DNA of 64,000 nucleotides, from the NCBI GenBank assembly GCA_963828445.1, contig CAWHFP010000003.1:248001-312000 (forward strand), read 5' to 3'. The notes under the pieces were generated by a model, which worked only from the letters and a program-made list of their open reading frames with translations, searched no databases and was not told the origin of the DNA. This DNA is from Bog-532 sp963828445. GTDB taxonomy: Bacteria; Actinomycetota; Actinomycetes; Streptosporangiales; Streptosporangiaceae. Both the position numbers and the translations under genes were made by a program. The stretch's first letter is position 1; each line of letters starts with the position of its first letter. This document shows positions 27,278-37,400 of this stretch, piece after piece.

Positions 27278-27496
27278 GTGAGCGGGGAAGCGGGACCGGA
27301 ACCACCGCGGCGGGACAAGCGGCGCTACTTCGTGCTGATGGGGGTGTGCGTCGCGCTGTTCGTGCTGTCGTGGGCGGTGGTGGACCGGTACTCGGTGCTG
27401 GCCGCGGTGATCATGTCGGCGGTGGCGTTGGTGATTCCGCCGCTGGCGGCGATCGTGGCCAACCGGGCCAGCGCGGTGGACCGGCGGCGGCCCTGA
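27278..27496 (+). CDS. DUF3099-type small membrane protein
   Basis: 72 residues from GTG 27278: a charged N-terminus (PPRRDKRRYFVLMGVC), two hydrophobic helices (about 22-38 and 42-60) and a basic tail. Size and pattern fit the actinobacterial DUF3099 family of unknown function. It converges on the DUF1360 gene with 19 bases between stops. Confidence 0.75.
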   Translation: MSGEAGPEPPRRDKRRYFVLMGVCVALFVLSWAVVDRYSVLAAVIMSAVALVIPPLAAIVANRASAVDRRRP

Positions 27497-27515
27497 CCGG
27501 AACCAGACCAGGGAG

Positions 27516-28079
27516 CTAGCTGGCCTTCTGCTCGGCGTAGGCGTAGGCGAACTGGAGGAAGTCCGAGCCGGCCAGCACGGCCAGGGTGGTGGCGGCCAGG
27601 CGGGTGGCACGGGGGGCGAAGACGTAGCCGGCCGTGAAGCCGGTGGAGACCCACATGCCGAGGCAGAACGGGCAGGTGACCAGTTCGCCGATGGTCTTGG
27701 TGGCGCCGCTGCCCTGGACGTCCTCGGCCAGTTCGGCCGGGCCGGACGTGCCCTCGAACGTGGTGAACGGGGCCCGCAGCGGGCTGGTCACCGGGTCCTT
27801 GGCCAGGATCCGGCTCAGCTTGTGGGTGGCCAGCGCGGTCACGGCGGTGTCCCAGGGGCTGATCCGGCTGGGCAGGGCCCGGCCGGTCAGCTTGGCGGTC
27901 GCGGCGATGGCGGTGACCACCCCGCCGTACACCGACATGGCTCCGGCGTAGCCGCCGAGCGGGAAGTCCTCACCGTGGGCGTAGCTCTGCTCCTGGCGGC
28001 GCCAGCCGTTGGTCACGCGCTCTTTCAGAGTCGTCAGCTCGGGCATGGGGCGTTCGTTACCCGAGATCAGCCCGCTCAT
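27516..28079 (-). CDS. DUF1360-family membrane protein
   Basis: 187 residues. The segment SPWDTAVTALATHKLSRILAKDPVTSPLRAPF and the CxxC motif TCPFCLGMWVST are typical of DUF1360 proteins (sporulation-related YjcA-type in Bacillus, function unknown in actinobacteria). Two or three hydrophobic helices flank the motif. ATG at 28079 is used; ATG 28046 (MPELTTLKERV) is a fair alternative since neither has a strong ribosome binding site. Confidence 0.8.
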   Translation of the reverse strand: MSGLISGNERPMPELTTLKERVTNGWRRQEQSYAHGEDFPLGGYAGAMSVYGGVVTAIAATAKLTGRALPSRISPWDTAVTALATHKLSRILAKDPVTSPLRAPFTTFEGTSGPAELAEDVQGSGATKTIGELVTCPFCLGMWVSTGFTAGYVFAPRATRLAATTLAVLAGSDFLQFAYAYAEQKAS

Positions 28080-28181
28080 GCAGTCGGCCGCGCCGGTGTA
28101 GCGCGCGGGCGCCCGGGTAGCGTGGCGGGGTTCCAGCAGGCAGCCAGATCAGGAAGGCCAATCAGGAAGGCAGGTGTAGCC

Positions 28182-29084
28182 GTGAGCCAGGAGACCGTGG
28201 CGGTACTGGGTGCGGGCACGATGGGGGCCCCGATGGCACGAAACCTGGCCCGGGCCGGGTTCGGCGTGCGGGTGTGGAACCGGACCCGGGACAAGGCGGA
28301 GCCGCTGGCCAAGGACGGGGCCCGGGTCTGTGACACTCCGGCCGAAGCCGCCGACGGGGCCGGGGTGATCCTCACCATGCTGGCCGACACGGACGCCGTG
28401 CTGGGCGCGGTCGACGGTCCGGACGGGGCGTTCCGCACGGCCGAACTCGAGGCCGGATCGGGGCCGGTGGACGCGGACGGGGTGCTCTGGCTGCAGATGA
28501 GCACGATCGGGGAGGCCGGCACCGAACGCTGTGCCGACCTGGCCGGGCAGCGGGACGTGGTGCTGGTCGACGCGCCGGTACTGGGCACCAGGCAGCCCGC
28601 GGACGAAGGAAAGCTGGTCGTGCTGGCGTCCGGGCCGGCCACGGTCCGGAACCGGGTCCAGCCGGTGTTCGACGCGGTCGGGCAGAAGACGATCTGGGTC
28701 GGCGAGGCCGGGGCTGGGACGCGGCTCAAGCTGGTGGCCAACAACTGGGTGCTGACCGTGACCGAAGGCACGGCCGAGACCCTGGCGCTGGCCCGGGGCT
28801 TCGGGCTGGATCCGCGACTGTTCCTGGAGGCGATCGGCGGCGGCACGCTCGACCTGCCCTACCTGCAGATCAAGAGCCGGGCCATCCTGGACCAGGACTA
28901 CACCCCGTCCTTCCGGCTGGCCCTGGCGGCCAAGGACGCGGCCCTGGTCGCGGAGTCGGCCGAACGGCACCAGGTGGACGTGCCCCTGACCGGGCTGCTG
29001 CGGGACCGGCTGGCCCAGGGCGCGCGGGAGCACGGCGACAAGGACATGGCCGCGACCTACCTGACCAGCGAGCCCAAGAGCTGA
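28182..29084 (+). CDS. NAD(P)-dependent beta-hydroxyacid dehydrogenase (HIBADH family)
   Basis: GTG 28182 follows an AGGCAGG site and gives 300 residues beginning with the Rossmann motif VAVLGAGTMGAPMARNLARAG. Further family marks are the substrate-binding DAPVLGT and the catalytic Lys in GTRLKLVANNWVL, followed by the all-helical C-terminal domain. Members reduce 3-hydroxyisobutyrate, tartronate semialdehyde, succinic semialdehyde and similar compounds; the substrate is not predictable. Longer in-frame starts run into the divergent neighbour and are rejected. Confidence 0.9.
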   Translation: MSQETVAVLGAGTMGAPMARNLARAGFGVRVWNRTRDKAEPLAKDGARVCDTPAEAADGAGVILTMLADTDAVLGAVDGPDGAFRTAELEAGSGPVDADGVLWLQMSTIGEAGTERCADLAGQRDVVLVDAPVLGTRQPADEGKLVVLASGPATVRNRVQPVFDAVGQKTIWVGEAGAGTRLKLVANNWVLTVTEGTAETLALARGFGLDPRLFLEAIGGGTLDLPYLQIKSRAILDQDYTPSFRLALAAKDAALVAESAERHQVDVPLTGLLRDRLAQGAREHGDKDMAATYLTSEPKS

Positions 29085-29099
29085 CCCGGACGGCGCGGG

Positions 29100-29630
29100 C
29101 TAGACGTGGTCGGCGCGGTCGGAGGTGAGGACGGGGTCGGCGATGCCGCGGACGCGCTCGACCAGGGCGGCGGTGGAACGGCCGGGGAGGTAGTCGACGG
29201 TTTCGATGCGGCCGCCGTAGATCTCCACCGCGAGGCGTTCGGGCAGCGTGTCGGGGTCGTGGTCGCCGCCCTTGACGTAGAGGTCGGGGCGCACGGCTTC
29301 CAGCAGGTCGGCGGTCTCGCGGTCGTCGAAGATCGTCACGTACTCGACACAGCCGATCGCGGCCACCACCGCGGCCCGGTCCGCGGCCGAGGTGACCGGG
29401 CGCCCAGGTCCCTTGAGCTCGCGCACGGTCTCATCCGACTGCACCGCGACCACGAGCACGTCGCCGCGGGACGCGGCCTGCTGCAGGCATTCCACGTGAC
29501 CGCGGTGCAGCAGGTCGAAGCAGCCGCTGGTCAAGACGATCCGGTGACCGGCGCGGCGGTGTCCGGCCAGGCAGCGGGCCAGGAGGTCAACAGGCCAGAT
29601 CGAATCAAGTCGCCAGTCCTCGAACCGCAC
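29100..29630 (-). CDS. Cytidylyltransferase-like nucleotidyltransferase (RfaE/HldE C-domain type)
   Basis: The 176-residue protein contains GCFDLLHRGHVECL with the HxGH nucleotide-binding motif, VVAVQSDETVRELKGPGRPV, and YVKGGDHDPDTLPE, the pattern of heptose-phosphate adenylyltransferases (HldE C-domain). The N-terminal sugar kinase half is absent. In actinobacteria such enzymes activate sugar phosphates for glycans or natural products, but no heptose genes are nearby, so the true substrate is open. Start is GTG 29630. Confidence 0.88.
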   Translation of the reverse strand: MRFEDWRLDSIWPVDLLARCLAGHRRAGHRIVLTSGCFDLLHRGHVECLQQAASRGDVLVVAVQSDETVRELKGPGRPVTSAADRAAVVAAIGCVEYVTIFDDRETADLLEAVRPDLYVKGGDHDPDTLPERLAVEIYGGRIETVDYLPGRSTAALVERVRGIADPVLTSDRADHV

Positions 29631-29756
29631 GTAAAAAGCACCACTCTCGCATCGCTGTCAGCGCGTTGCCGTTAGCGCCGCGATACCCGCCTGCCGGCCT
29701 GGCAAACGGGTCGGAAGTCCTTGTACTGAACGTTCGGGGTCTTCGGGCCGGAAGGT

Positions 29757-31326
29757 TCAGAGCAGGGGCAGCGCGGCAAAGCGGTGTTCGGCCCACAGAT
29801 GGCGCGAAGTCTCCTCCGGGTAGGCCTGATCGGTGACCGGGTCGTCGTAGACGCGGGTGAGCCTGTCCTGCGGGTGGTAGCGGGGCCAGCCGGAGGCCGG
29901 GCGGGCGGCCTCGGAGCCGGCTTCGCGGGCGGCCGCGGGTCCGGCCGCGAAGGCGGTCCAGTCGGCGCGCATGGCGTGGCCGACGGCCAGGGCGGACGCG
30001 GGCACCGGGTCGCCGAGCATCATCGCGCCGAAGTCGGCCTGCGGGGTGCCGAACACCAGCGGCACGTCCAGGCCGTGGCAGGCACCGAGGCCGCCGCCGG
30101 GGGCAGCGCCCGCGCCGGGGGCCGGGTAGGTGAGCTCGTACAGGTAGGTGGTCCCGCCCGCCCGGGCGTGGGCGTCGGCCAGGTGCACGGCCGGCATCCG
30201 GAACAGCCAGTCGGAGTAGGCCAGCTCGTACAGCCTGGTGTCATCCGCTTCCGGATAGGCGGCGCGGTAAGCGGCAGCCCCGGGCCGCGGTGAGAAGGCG
30301 GCCAGGGCGGCGGCGATTTCGGCGTCGGCCAGGTCGGAGCCGGCCGTGAACAGGCGGCACTCGTCGCGGTTGTGCCCGATGATCAGGTCGACGTCGCGGG
30401 CGCGGCCGCGGGCCAGCGCGTCCCACGGGTCGGCCGGCAGGACCTCGCCGTCGACCACCGGGGAGAACGGGGTCAAGGTGTGGGCGACCGCGCCCCAGCG
30501 GTCCCGGCTGGCGGGAGCGCCGAAGCTGGCCAGCACGGCCTGGCCCGCGTCGGTCAGTTGCTGGGGGGCGATGTCGGCCAGCGCGCTGGCGTCCGGGGGC
30601 TTCCCGAAGTGGCCGGCGGCCGCGGTGGCCAGGTCGGCGGCCAGGTCTTTGGAGAAGAACGTGCCCGGCACGCTCTGGGCGATGGCCCGCCGGAACAGCC
30701 CGGCCGCGGCCGGCATGGCCAGCAGCGACACCACCGATCCGGCTCCGGCCGACTCGCCGAACACGGTGACCTGGCCGGGGTCGCCGCCGAAGGCCGCGAT
30801 GTTGCCGGCGACCCAGCGCAGCGCGGCCACCTGGTCGAGCAGCCCGCGGTTGGCGGGCGCCCCGGTGAGCTGGGCGAAGCCCTCCATGCCGAGCCGGTAG
30901 TTGAAGCTGACCAGCACCACGCCCTGGCCGGCCAGGGCGGCGCCGTTATAGCCGGGGGCGCTGGCCGCCCCGGCCACGTAGGCGCCGCCGTAGATCCACA
31001 CCATGACCGGCAGCCCGGCCGCGGCCGGCCGGGCCGAGGTCCGGCGACCAGACGTTGACGGTCAGCCAGTCGTCCGGGTCACCGGCGCCGGGCGGGGCCG
31101 AGATGACGCGGCCCCGGGGCTGGGGTGGCGGGGCGCCGAACCGGTCCGCGGGGCGGAGGCCGGCCCAGGCTTCGGCGGGCTGAGGCGCCTGGAAGCGCAG
31201 CGAGCCGACCGGAGGCCGGGCGAACGGGATGCCGCGGAAGACGTTCAGGCCGTCCTCGACGCGGCCGGTGACCCGACCCGTCGTGGTCTGGACGGGCGGG
31301 GTCCTCGGGTAGTCGGGAGTGGCCAC
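29757..31326 (-). pseudogene. Type-B carboxylesterase, one apparent frameshift
   Basis: The first part from GTG 31326 (GLNVFRGIPFARPPVGSLRF, DWLTVNVWSPDLGPA) and the second part to the stop at 29757 (VMVWIYGGAYVAG, FGESAGAGSV with the nucleophile Ser, CHGLDVPLVFG with the catalytic His) are one carboxylesterase/para-nitrobenzyl esterase of about 520 residues. The frame changes by one base near 31025 in a GGCCGG-rich stretch, where one fewer base yields GLPVMVWIYGG directly. No signal peptide is seen. It would hydrolyse esters in the cytoplasm. An error in the consensus is more likely than loss of function. Confidence 0.82.
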
Positions 31327-31339
31327 GGCGCTGGTGGGG

Positions 31340-31771
31340 TCAGCCGCGGGCGGGTTCGAGGATGACGACCGGGATCTGGCGGGTGGTCTTCTGCTCGTAA
31401 TCGGCGAACCCGGGCACGGCTTCCTTCTGCCGGGTCCAGATCGGCTCCCGCTCCTCCGGGCCGGCCACGCGGGCGATCACCGGGATGGTCTCGGTGCCCC
31501 CGGCGCCGGTGCCGATCTCGATGGTGGCCTTCGGATTGGCCTGCAGGTTGTGGTACCAGGCGGGGTTCTCCGGGGCGCCGGCCTTGGAGGCGAAGATCGC
31601 GTAACCGCCGTCCACGGCCTGGTAGGCCAGCGGGCTGACCCGTTCCTGGCCGGACTTGGCCCCGGTGTGGTGCAGCAGGATCAGGTTGTTGGCGGGAAAG
31701 GCCTCAACCCGGCCGCCGTGGGCGCGAAACTCGTCGATGACGCGGGCGTTCCAGTCATTGAAATCGGTCAC
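31340..31771 (-). CDS. Deazaflavin (F420)-dependent nitroreductase-family protein, Ddn type
   Basis: 143 residues with the split-barrel Ddn/AclJ pattern: NLILLHHTGAKSGQERVSPLAY, FASKAGAPENPAWYHNLQANP and RQIPVVILEP. Ddn (Rv3547) reduces quinones, and nitroimidazole prodrugs, with F420H2. This supports an F420-making host. The GTG start at 31771 lies 17 bases from the divergent pentapeptide-repeat gene; the esterase follows 13 bases downstream on the same strand. Confidence 0.9.
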   Translation of the reverse strand: MTDFNDWNARVIDEFRAHGGRVEAFPANNLILLHHTGAKSGQERVSPLAYQAVDGGYAIFASKAGAPENPAWYHNLQANPKATIEIGTGAGGTETIPVIARVAGPEEREPIWTRQKEAVPGFADYEQKTTRQIPVVILEPARG

Positions 31772-31788
31772 AGTCGGTAGGTTAGGCG

Positions 31789-32442
31789 GTGATGAAGTTG
31801 CCGCGCGAACCAGGTGACCTGCCGTTCGGGGACTCGCTCACCGCGTCGGACGGTGTGCTCGAGGACGAGGGGCACTACGACGGGGTGCTGTTCTCCGGGC
31901 TTTCGATCGAGGGCGGCCACGCGGACCTGTCCCGGTTCATGGAGTGCGCCTTCGCCGACGTCACCCTGGACGACGTGAGCTTGCGCAAGGCCCGGCTGAG
32001 CGACGTGTGGCTGCGCGACGTCCGGCTGCTGTCGGCCGACCTGGCCGGTTCCACCTGGATGGACGGCACGTTCATCGCCTGCTCGGGCGCTGGCATCCAG
32101 GCCTACGACAGCAGCTTCCAGCGCGTGGTCTTCTCCGAATGCAAGCTCGACTCGTGGAACTTCCGCGGCGCGACGCTGCGCGGCGTCGTCTTCGACCGCT
32201 GCCTGCTCCGGGACACCGATTTCGGCGGCGCGTCGCTGAAGCAGGTCAAGTTCCCGGGCTGCACGCTGACCCGGACCGACTTCTCGCGGGTGACGCTGGA
32301 TCGCGTTGATCTGCGCGGGGCGGAGCTGGACATCACGGCCGGGTACGAGTCGCTGCGCGGGGCCATCATGAACACGGCCCAGCTGATGTCGATCGCCCCG
32401 GTGCTGGCCCGCCAGATCGGCATCGAGGTCAAGGACTCCTGA
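31789..32442 (+). CDS. Pentapeptide-repeat protein
   Basis: 217 residues with the A(D/N)LXX pattern through most of the chain (LSRFMECAFADVTLDDVSLRKARLSDVW and on to ATLRGVVFDRCLLRDTDFGGASLKQVKF), predicted to fold as a right-handed quadrilateral beta-helix. Some members mimic DNA and protect DNA gyrase (Qnr, MfpA); others have unknown roles. The start may be GTG 31789 or the ATG directly after it. Cysteines recur at several repeat positions. Confidence 0.88.
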   Translation: MMKLPREPGDLPFGDSLTASDGVLEDEGHYDGVLFSGLSIEGGHADLSRFMECAFADVTLDDVSLRKARLSDVWLRDVRLLSADLAGSTWMDGTFIACSGAGIQAYDSSFQRVVFSECKLDSWNFRGATLRGVVFDRCLLRDTDFGGASLKQVKFPGCTLTRTDFSRVTLDRVDLRGAELDITAGYESLRGAIMNTAQLMSIAPVLARQIGIEVKDS

Positions 32443-32466
32443 GCCCGGGCGCGGCTGACGGCGGCG

Positions 32467-32543
32467 TGTCAGCGGAACGGGTCCGGGATGTCAGCGGGGC
32501 GGGGGCTTGGTGTCAGTGGCGTGTCAGCGACGCCGGGCAGAGT
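32467..32543 (+). promoter_or_regulatory. Phased TGTCAGCGG direct repeats and -10 box: candidate SARP-controlled promoter of the exporter
   Basis: TGTCAGCGG occurs at 32467 and 32489, TGTCAGTGG at 32511 and TGTCAGCGA at 32522. Spacings are 22, 22 and 11 bases, whole turns of DNA. From the last GTCAGCG (32523-32529) there are 8 bases to CAGAGT at 32538-32543, a plausible -10 box. Heptamer repeats with 11/22-base period and an 8-base gap to -10 are the known architecture of SARP operators. A SARP gene ends 24 bases past this operon. Confidence 0.65.
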
Positions 32544-32582
32544 GGAGCTTGACATCGACCGAATGCCAACGAGGGAGGGCCT

Positions 32583-33587
32583 ATGGTCGCGATGATCGAG
32601 GCCGAAGGGCTGGAGAAGCGCTTCGGGCAAACGCAGGCCCTGGCCGGGACCGGGTTCAGCGCCGAACAGGGCACCGTCCTGGCGCTGCTGGGGCCGAACG
32701 GCGCGGGCAAGACGACCGCGGTGCGGGTGCTGTCGACGCTGCTGAAGCCGGACGCGGGGGTCGGCCGGATCTGCGGCTACGACGTGGTGAAGGACGCCGT
32801 CCAGGTCCGGCAGCTGATCGCGCTCACCGGGCAGTACGCCTCGGTGGACGACGAGCTGACCGGCAGCGAGAACCTGGTCATGATCGGCCGGTTGCTGGGG
32901 CTCGGCCGATCCGAGGCCAAAGCCAAGGCCAAGGAGCTGCTGGCCCGGTTCGACCTGACCGACGCGGGCAAGCGCGCCACCAAGACCTACTCCGGGGGCA
33001 TGCGGCGGCGGCTGGACCTGGCCGCCAGCCTGGTCGGCGACCCGCGGGTCATCTTCCTGGACGAGCCGACCACCGGGCTGGACCCGCGGGCCCGCAACCA
33101 GGTGTGGGACACCGTGCGCGGGCTCACCGCGAGCGGGGTCACGGTCCTGCTGACCACCCAGTACCTGGAAGAGGCGGACGAGCTGGCCGACCACATCGCG
33201 GTCATCGACCGGGGCCACGTGGTGGCCTCCGGCACGGCCAGCGAGCTCAAGGCCACCACCGGCAAGCAGACCATCGAGGTCCGCCCGGTCGACCGGTTCC
33301 AGGCCCCCGAGGTGGCCGAGCTGGTGAAAGCGCTGACCGGGGAGACACCCGAGGTCCGGACCGAGACCGGGCTGGTCACGGCGACCGCCGTGGACCCGGC
33401 GGTCATGTCGGAGCTGGTGCTGCAGCTCACCCAGCGGGGCATCGTGGCCGCCGAACTGGCGCTGCGGCTGCCCAGCCTGGACGAGGTGTTCCTGGCCCTG
33501 ACCGGGCACCCGGCCGAAGACCAGACCGACGACGAGAACCACGACGAGCCCAGCGGGGAGCTGGCCGACGCGGGGAGGACGGCATGA
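32583..33587 (+). CDS. ABC transporter ATP-binding protein, DrrA/daunorubicin-resistance type
   Basis: The start at 32583 follows GAGGGAGGG. Walker A GPNGAGKTTAVRVL, signature YSGGMRRRLDLAASL, Walker B VIFLDEPTTGLDPRA and the H-loop region TTQYLEEADELADHI mark an ABC-2 type ATPase; the C-terminal extension (about 230-334) is typical of DrrA proteins. Its stop overlaps the permease start (ATGA). With its partner it should export a hydrophobic compound or lipid. Its promoter carries direct repeats of SARP-operator type. Confidence 0.93.
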   Translation: MVAMIEAEGLEKRFGQTQALAGTGFSAEQGTVLALLGPNGAGKTTAVRVLSTLLKPDAGVGRICGYDVVKDAVQVRQLIALTGQYASVDDELTGSENLVMIGRLLGLGRSEAKAKAKELLARFDLTDAGKRATKTYSGGMRRRLDLAASLVGDPRVIFLDEPTTGLDPRARNQVWDTVRGLTASGVTVLLTTQYLEEADELADHIAVIDRGHVVASGTASELKATTGKQTIEVRPVDRFQAPEVAELVKALTGETPEVRTETGLVTATAVDPAVMSELVLQLTQRGIVAAELALRLPSLDEVFLALTGHPAEDQTDDENHDEPSGELADAGRTA

Positions 33588-34408
33588 CAACCCTGGACAT
33601 TCCCAGCCCGGCCGCACTGCGGCCGGAGCCGCGCAAGCGGATCAGCGGCCGCCAGCTGGTGGCCAACGCGCTCACCCTGGCCTGGCGCAACATCGCCCAG
33701 CTCAAGCACTCACCGGAAAAGCTGCTCGACGTCACGCTGATGCCGATCGTGTTCCTGCTGCTGTTCCTGTACGTGTTCGGCGGGGCGGTGGCGGGCAGCA
33801 CGCACGCCTACCTGGAGGTGCTGCTGCCCGGCCTGGTGGCCCAGATGACGATGTTCGCCACCATGGGTCTGGGCACGGCGCTGAACGAGGACATCCACAA
33901 GGGCGTGTTCGACCGGTTCCGGAGCCTGCCCATCGGCCGGTCCTCCCCGCTGATCGGGGCGGTGCTGGGCGACACGGCCCGGTTCCTGACCGTAATCGGT
34001 GTGCTGACCGCGTTCGGGTCGGCGCTGGGCTTCCGGTTCCACACCAACGTGCTGGCCGTGCTGGCCGCGTTCGGCCTGGCCTACCTGTTCTACCTGGCGG
34101 TGTGCTGGATCTCGGTGCTGATCGGGATGATCGCGCCGAGCCCGGAGACCGTGCAGGGCATCGCGTTCATCTTCATCATGCCGCTGGTGTTCGGCAGCAG
34201 CATCCTGGTCCCCAACACCAGCACCTTCCCCGGCTGGCTGCAGGCCTGGGTCAAGGTCAACCCGATCACCCACCTGGCCGACGCGGTCCGCGGGCTGACC
34301 GTGGGTGGCCCGACCTCGACCCACGTGCTCTACACGCTGGCGTGGGCGGCCGGGATCGTCCTGGTCACCTTCCCGATCGCGGTGCGGATGTACGCCCGCA
34401 AGGTCTGA
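33584..34408 (+). CDS. ABC-2 type permease, DrrB-like
   Basis: ATG 33584 (MTTLDIPSPAALRPEP) overlaps the ATPase stop by four bases. The 274-residue protein has six hydrophobic helices and the ABC-2 signature (LLLFLYVFGGAVAGS, LNEDIHKGVFDRFRSLPIGRSS, NPITHLADAVRGL). It is the membrane half of a DrrAB-like exporter. The stop is 24 bases from the end of the convergent SARP regulator. Confidence 0.92.
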   Translation: MTTLDIPSPAALRPEPRKRISGRQLVANALTLAWRNIAQLKHSPEKLLDVTLMPIVFLLLFLYVFGGAVAGSTHAYLEVLLPGLVAQMTMFATMGLGTALNEDIHKGVFDRFRSLPIGRSSPLIGAVLGDTARFLTVIGVLTAFGSALGFRFHTNVLAVLAAFGLAYLFYLAVCWISVLIGMIAPSPETVQGIAFIFIMPLVFGSSILVPNTSTFPGWLQAWVKVNPITHLADAVRGLTVGGPTSTHVLYTLAWAAGIVLVTFPIAVRMYARKV

Positions 34409-34431
34409 TCGGTCTTTGGGCTGGCCGCCGG

Positions 34432-37400
34432 TCAGGGGGCCAGGGCCAGGGCGTCGGCCCGGGTGAGAGCGCGACCGCGCTGGTAGGCGGCGGCGAACTC
34501 ATCCGGGCCGATCGCCGCGCTGACCGTGGCGGTGGTGCGGGTCACCTCGAAGCTGGCCGTGTCCCGGAACCCGTGCAGGGTGTGGGCCAGGCCCAGCAAC
34601 TCGGCGGCGCGGGACGGCTCGCCCTGGGCCGCGGCCAGGGCGGCCCAGCCCTCGACCACGGTACCCAGGGTGGGGGCGATCGGGATGGGCATGAGGTTGT
34701 CGAGGTTGTCGGCCAGCAGTTTGGTGGCCCGGCGGTGCCAGCGCCCGGACTCATCCAGCTGGCCCTCCTGCTCGGCCAGGCAGCCCAGCTTGCTGAACGC
34801 CTTCACCGCGGCCAGCCGGATGTCGAGCCGGGTGGTCCGGGGCTCGGCGACCTGACGCGCCTGTTCCAGCAGTTGCCGGGCCGCGGGCAGGTCACCGTCC
34901 CGCCGGGCCAGCTCGCTCAGCTCCACGTAGCCGTTGATCTCGTCGTCGTACTCGCCGAACTGCCGGGCGGCCCGGACCCCCTGTTCCAGGTTGGTCTGGG
35001 CCGTGGTCAGGTCGCCGGCCGCGGCCCGGGCCCGGCCGAGCGGGATCAGGTGCATCTCGCCCCAGTGGGTGGCCTTACCCTCCACCGCGTACTGGTGGGC
35101 CTCCTCCAGGACCCGCACGGCGGCGGCCGGGTCGTCCTCGGCCATGGCCACCTCGCCCTGACCGCCGAGCACCACGATCAGGCCCCACCGGTCCCCCACG
35201 GCCTGGAATGCGTCGTAACCCTGGTCGAAGAAGCGGGTGGCGAGCTCGATCTCACCGTCGTTCATGGCCAGGTGACCACCCAGGGCCAGCCCGGCGGCCC
35301 GGACCCAGGGATCGCGGTGGTGGGTCAGCTCTTCCATCCGGGACCGGGCCAGGTCGTGGTCCCCGCTGAACATCGCGGTCAGGGCCGGGGTCAGGGCCAG
35401 GATCGGATGGGTCGCTCTGGCCGCGGCGACCTGGACCGCGGTCCGCTCCAGGGCCTGGCGCAGCAGGGCCACACCGTCAGGACCGCGGACGAGCGAATTG
35501 TCGTCGGCGACCCCGCCCACCGCCGCCGCGAACTCGCTGATCGCGTACTCCTCGACCAGGCCCGGCGGCGGGGTGGGGCCGGCGATCTCCCGGACCTGCC
35601 GGGCCCAGTTCCCGCCCTCGGCGTCGAAGTCGAGCATGACCCAGAACCACATCAAACTGGCCACCAGCCGCAGCCCCAGCGGGCCGTCCCGGCGATCGAC
35701 GGCGTACTGCAGCGCGGCCGAGAAGTTGTCGTGGTCGGCGTCGAGCCGGTCCAGCCAGCGCAGCTGCTCGGCGGTGCGCAGCCGGGGCTCGGCCTCGGTG
35801 GCCAGGGCCAGGAAGTGCGCGGCGTGCGCGGCCTGGACCGGCTCCTTCTCGCCGGACTCGGTCAGCCGCTCGTCGGCGTAGACCCGCACGGTCTCCAGCA
35901 GCCGGTAGCGCACGTCGGTGTCGCCGGTCGCGGTGACCAGGGACTTGTCGACCAGCGAGGCGACCACGTCGATCACGTCGCTGGCGTAGTGGCCCGCGTC
36001 GCCGGCCGGGCCGAGCGGCCCGCACACCTGCTCGGCGGCGTCCGGGGTGGCGCCGCCGCGGAACACCGCCAGCCGCCGGAGCACGGTCCGTTCCGGCTCG
36101 CTGAGCAGGTCCCAGCTCCAGTCGACGATGGCGCGCAGGGTCTGGTGCCGGTCCGCGGTGGCCCGCGGGCCGGTGGCCAGCAGCCGGAACCGGTCGCTGA
36201 GCCGGTTCTCCACCTGGGCCAGGGTCAGGGACCGCAGCCGGGCGGCGGCCAGCTCGATGGCCAGCGGGATGCCGTCGAGCGCGGTGCAGATGGCGATGAC
36301 CGGCCGCACGGTGTCGGTGTCGACCGTGAACCCGGGCCGGACGGCCGCGGCCCGGTCCCGGAACAGCCGGATGGCCGCGTAACCGGTGGCCTCGGCGGCG
36401 CCCGTGCCGGGCGGCGGCAGCGGCAGCGACGGCACCGGGCACAGGGTCTCACCGGTCACCCCGAGCGGCTCCCGGCTGGTGGCCAGGATGCGGACGCCGG
36501 GGGCGTCGGCCAGCACCCGGGCCGACACCCGGGCCACCGCGTCGATCACGTGCTCGCAGTTGTCCAGCACCAGCAGGAGCCGCTGGCTGGCCAGGGCGTC
36601 GGCCAGCCGGTCCAGCGGCGGTGGGGCCAGGGCCCGGCGGGCGTCGGACACCCACACCAGTTCGGGGATACCCAGCGCGGCCAGCACCGCGGCCGGGATC
36701 TCGGTCGCGTCGCGGACCGGGGCCAGCGGCACGAGCCAGACGCCGTCCGGCATCTCCGGGGCCTTGACCGCGGCGGCCTCCAGGGCCAGCCGGGTCTTAC
36801 CCGCTCCCCCGGGGCCGATCAGGGTGACCAGCCGGGTGTCCCCGAGCTGCTTACCGACCCGTTCCAGTTCGTCCTCCCGGCCGACGAAGCTGGTCAGCTG
36901 GGCGGGCAGGTTGCCGCCGCGCTCCGGCGGGCGGGCCGATTCGTCACCGTCGGGCTGGGGCGGCCGGGAACCATTGGCGCCGTCCGGGGCCGGAGTCTCG
37001 TTTTTAAGATATGGAAGGTCGGTCGCGGGGCTGGCCAGCGCCGGATCGGCGCGCAGGATGGCCAGGTGGACCGCGGCCAGCTCCGGTGACGGGTCGACGC
37101 CGAGCCGGTCGGCCAGCACGCGGCGGGTCTGGTCGTAGACGCTCAACGCCTCGGCCTGGCGCCCGGCCGCGTACAGGGCCCGCATGAGCTGGCCGCACAG
37201 CCGTTCCCTTAGCGGGTGCGCGGCCGCGAGCTCCTCCACGTCGGGGACGAGTTCGGCGCCCTGGCCCAGGGCCAGGCGGGCTTCGGCCAGATCCTCGGCC
37301 GCGGCGACCCGGAGCTCTTCCAGCCGGGCGACCGAGCCGGCCGCGAACGGGGCGTCGGCCACGTCGGCCAGGGCCGGGCCCCGCCACAGGGCCAGGGCGT

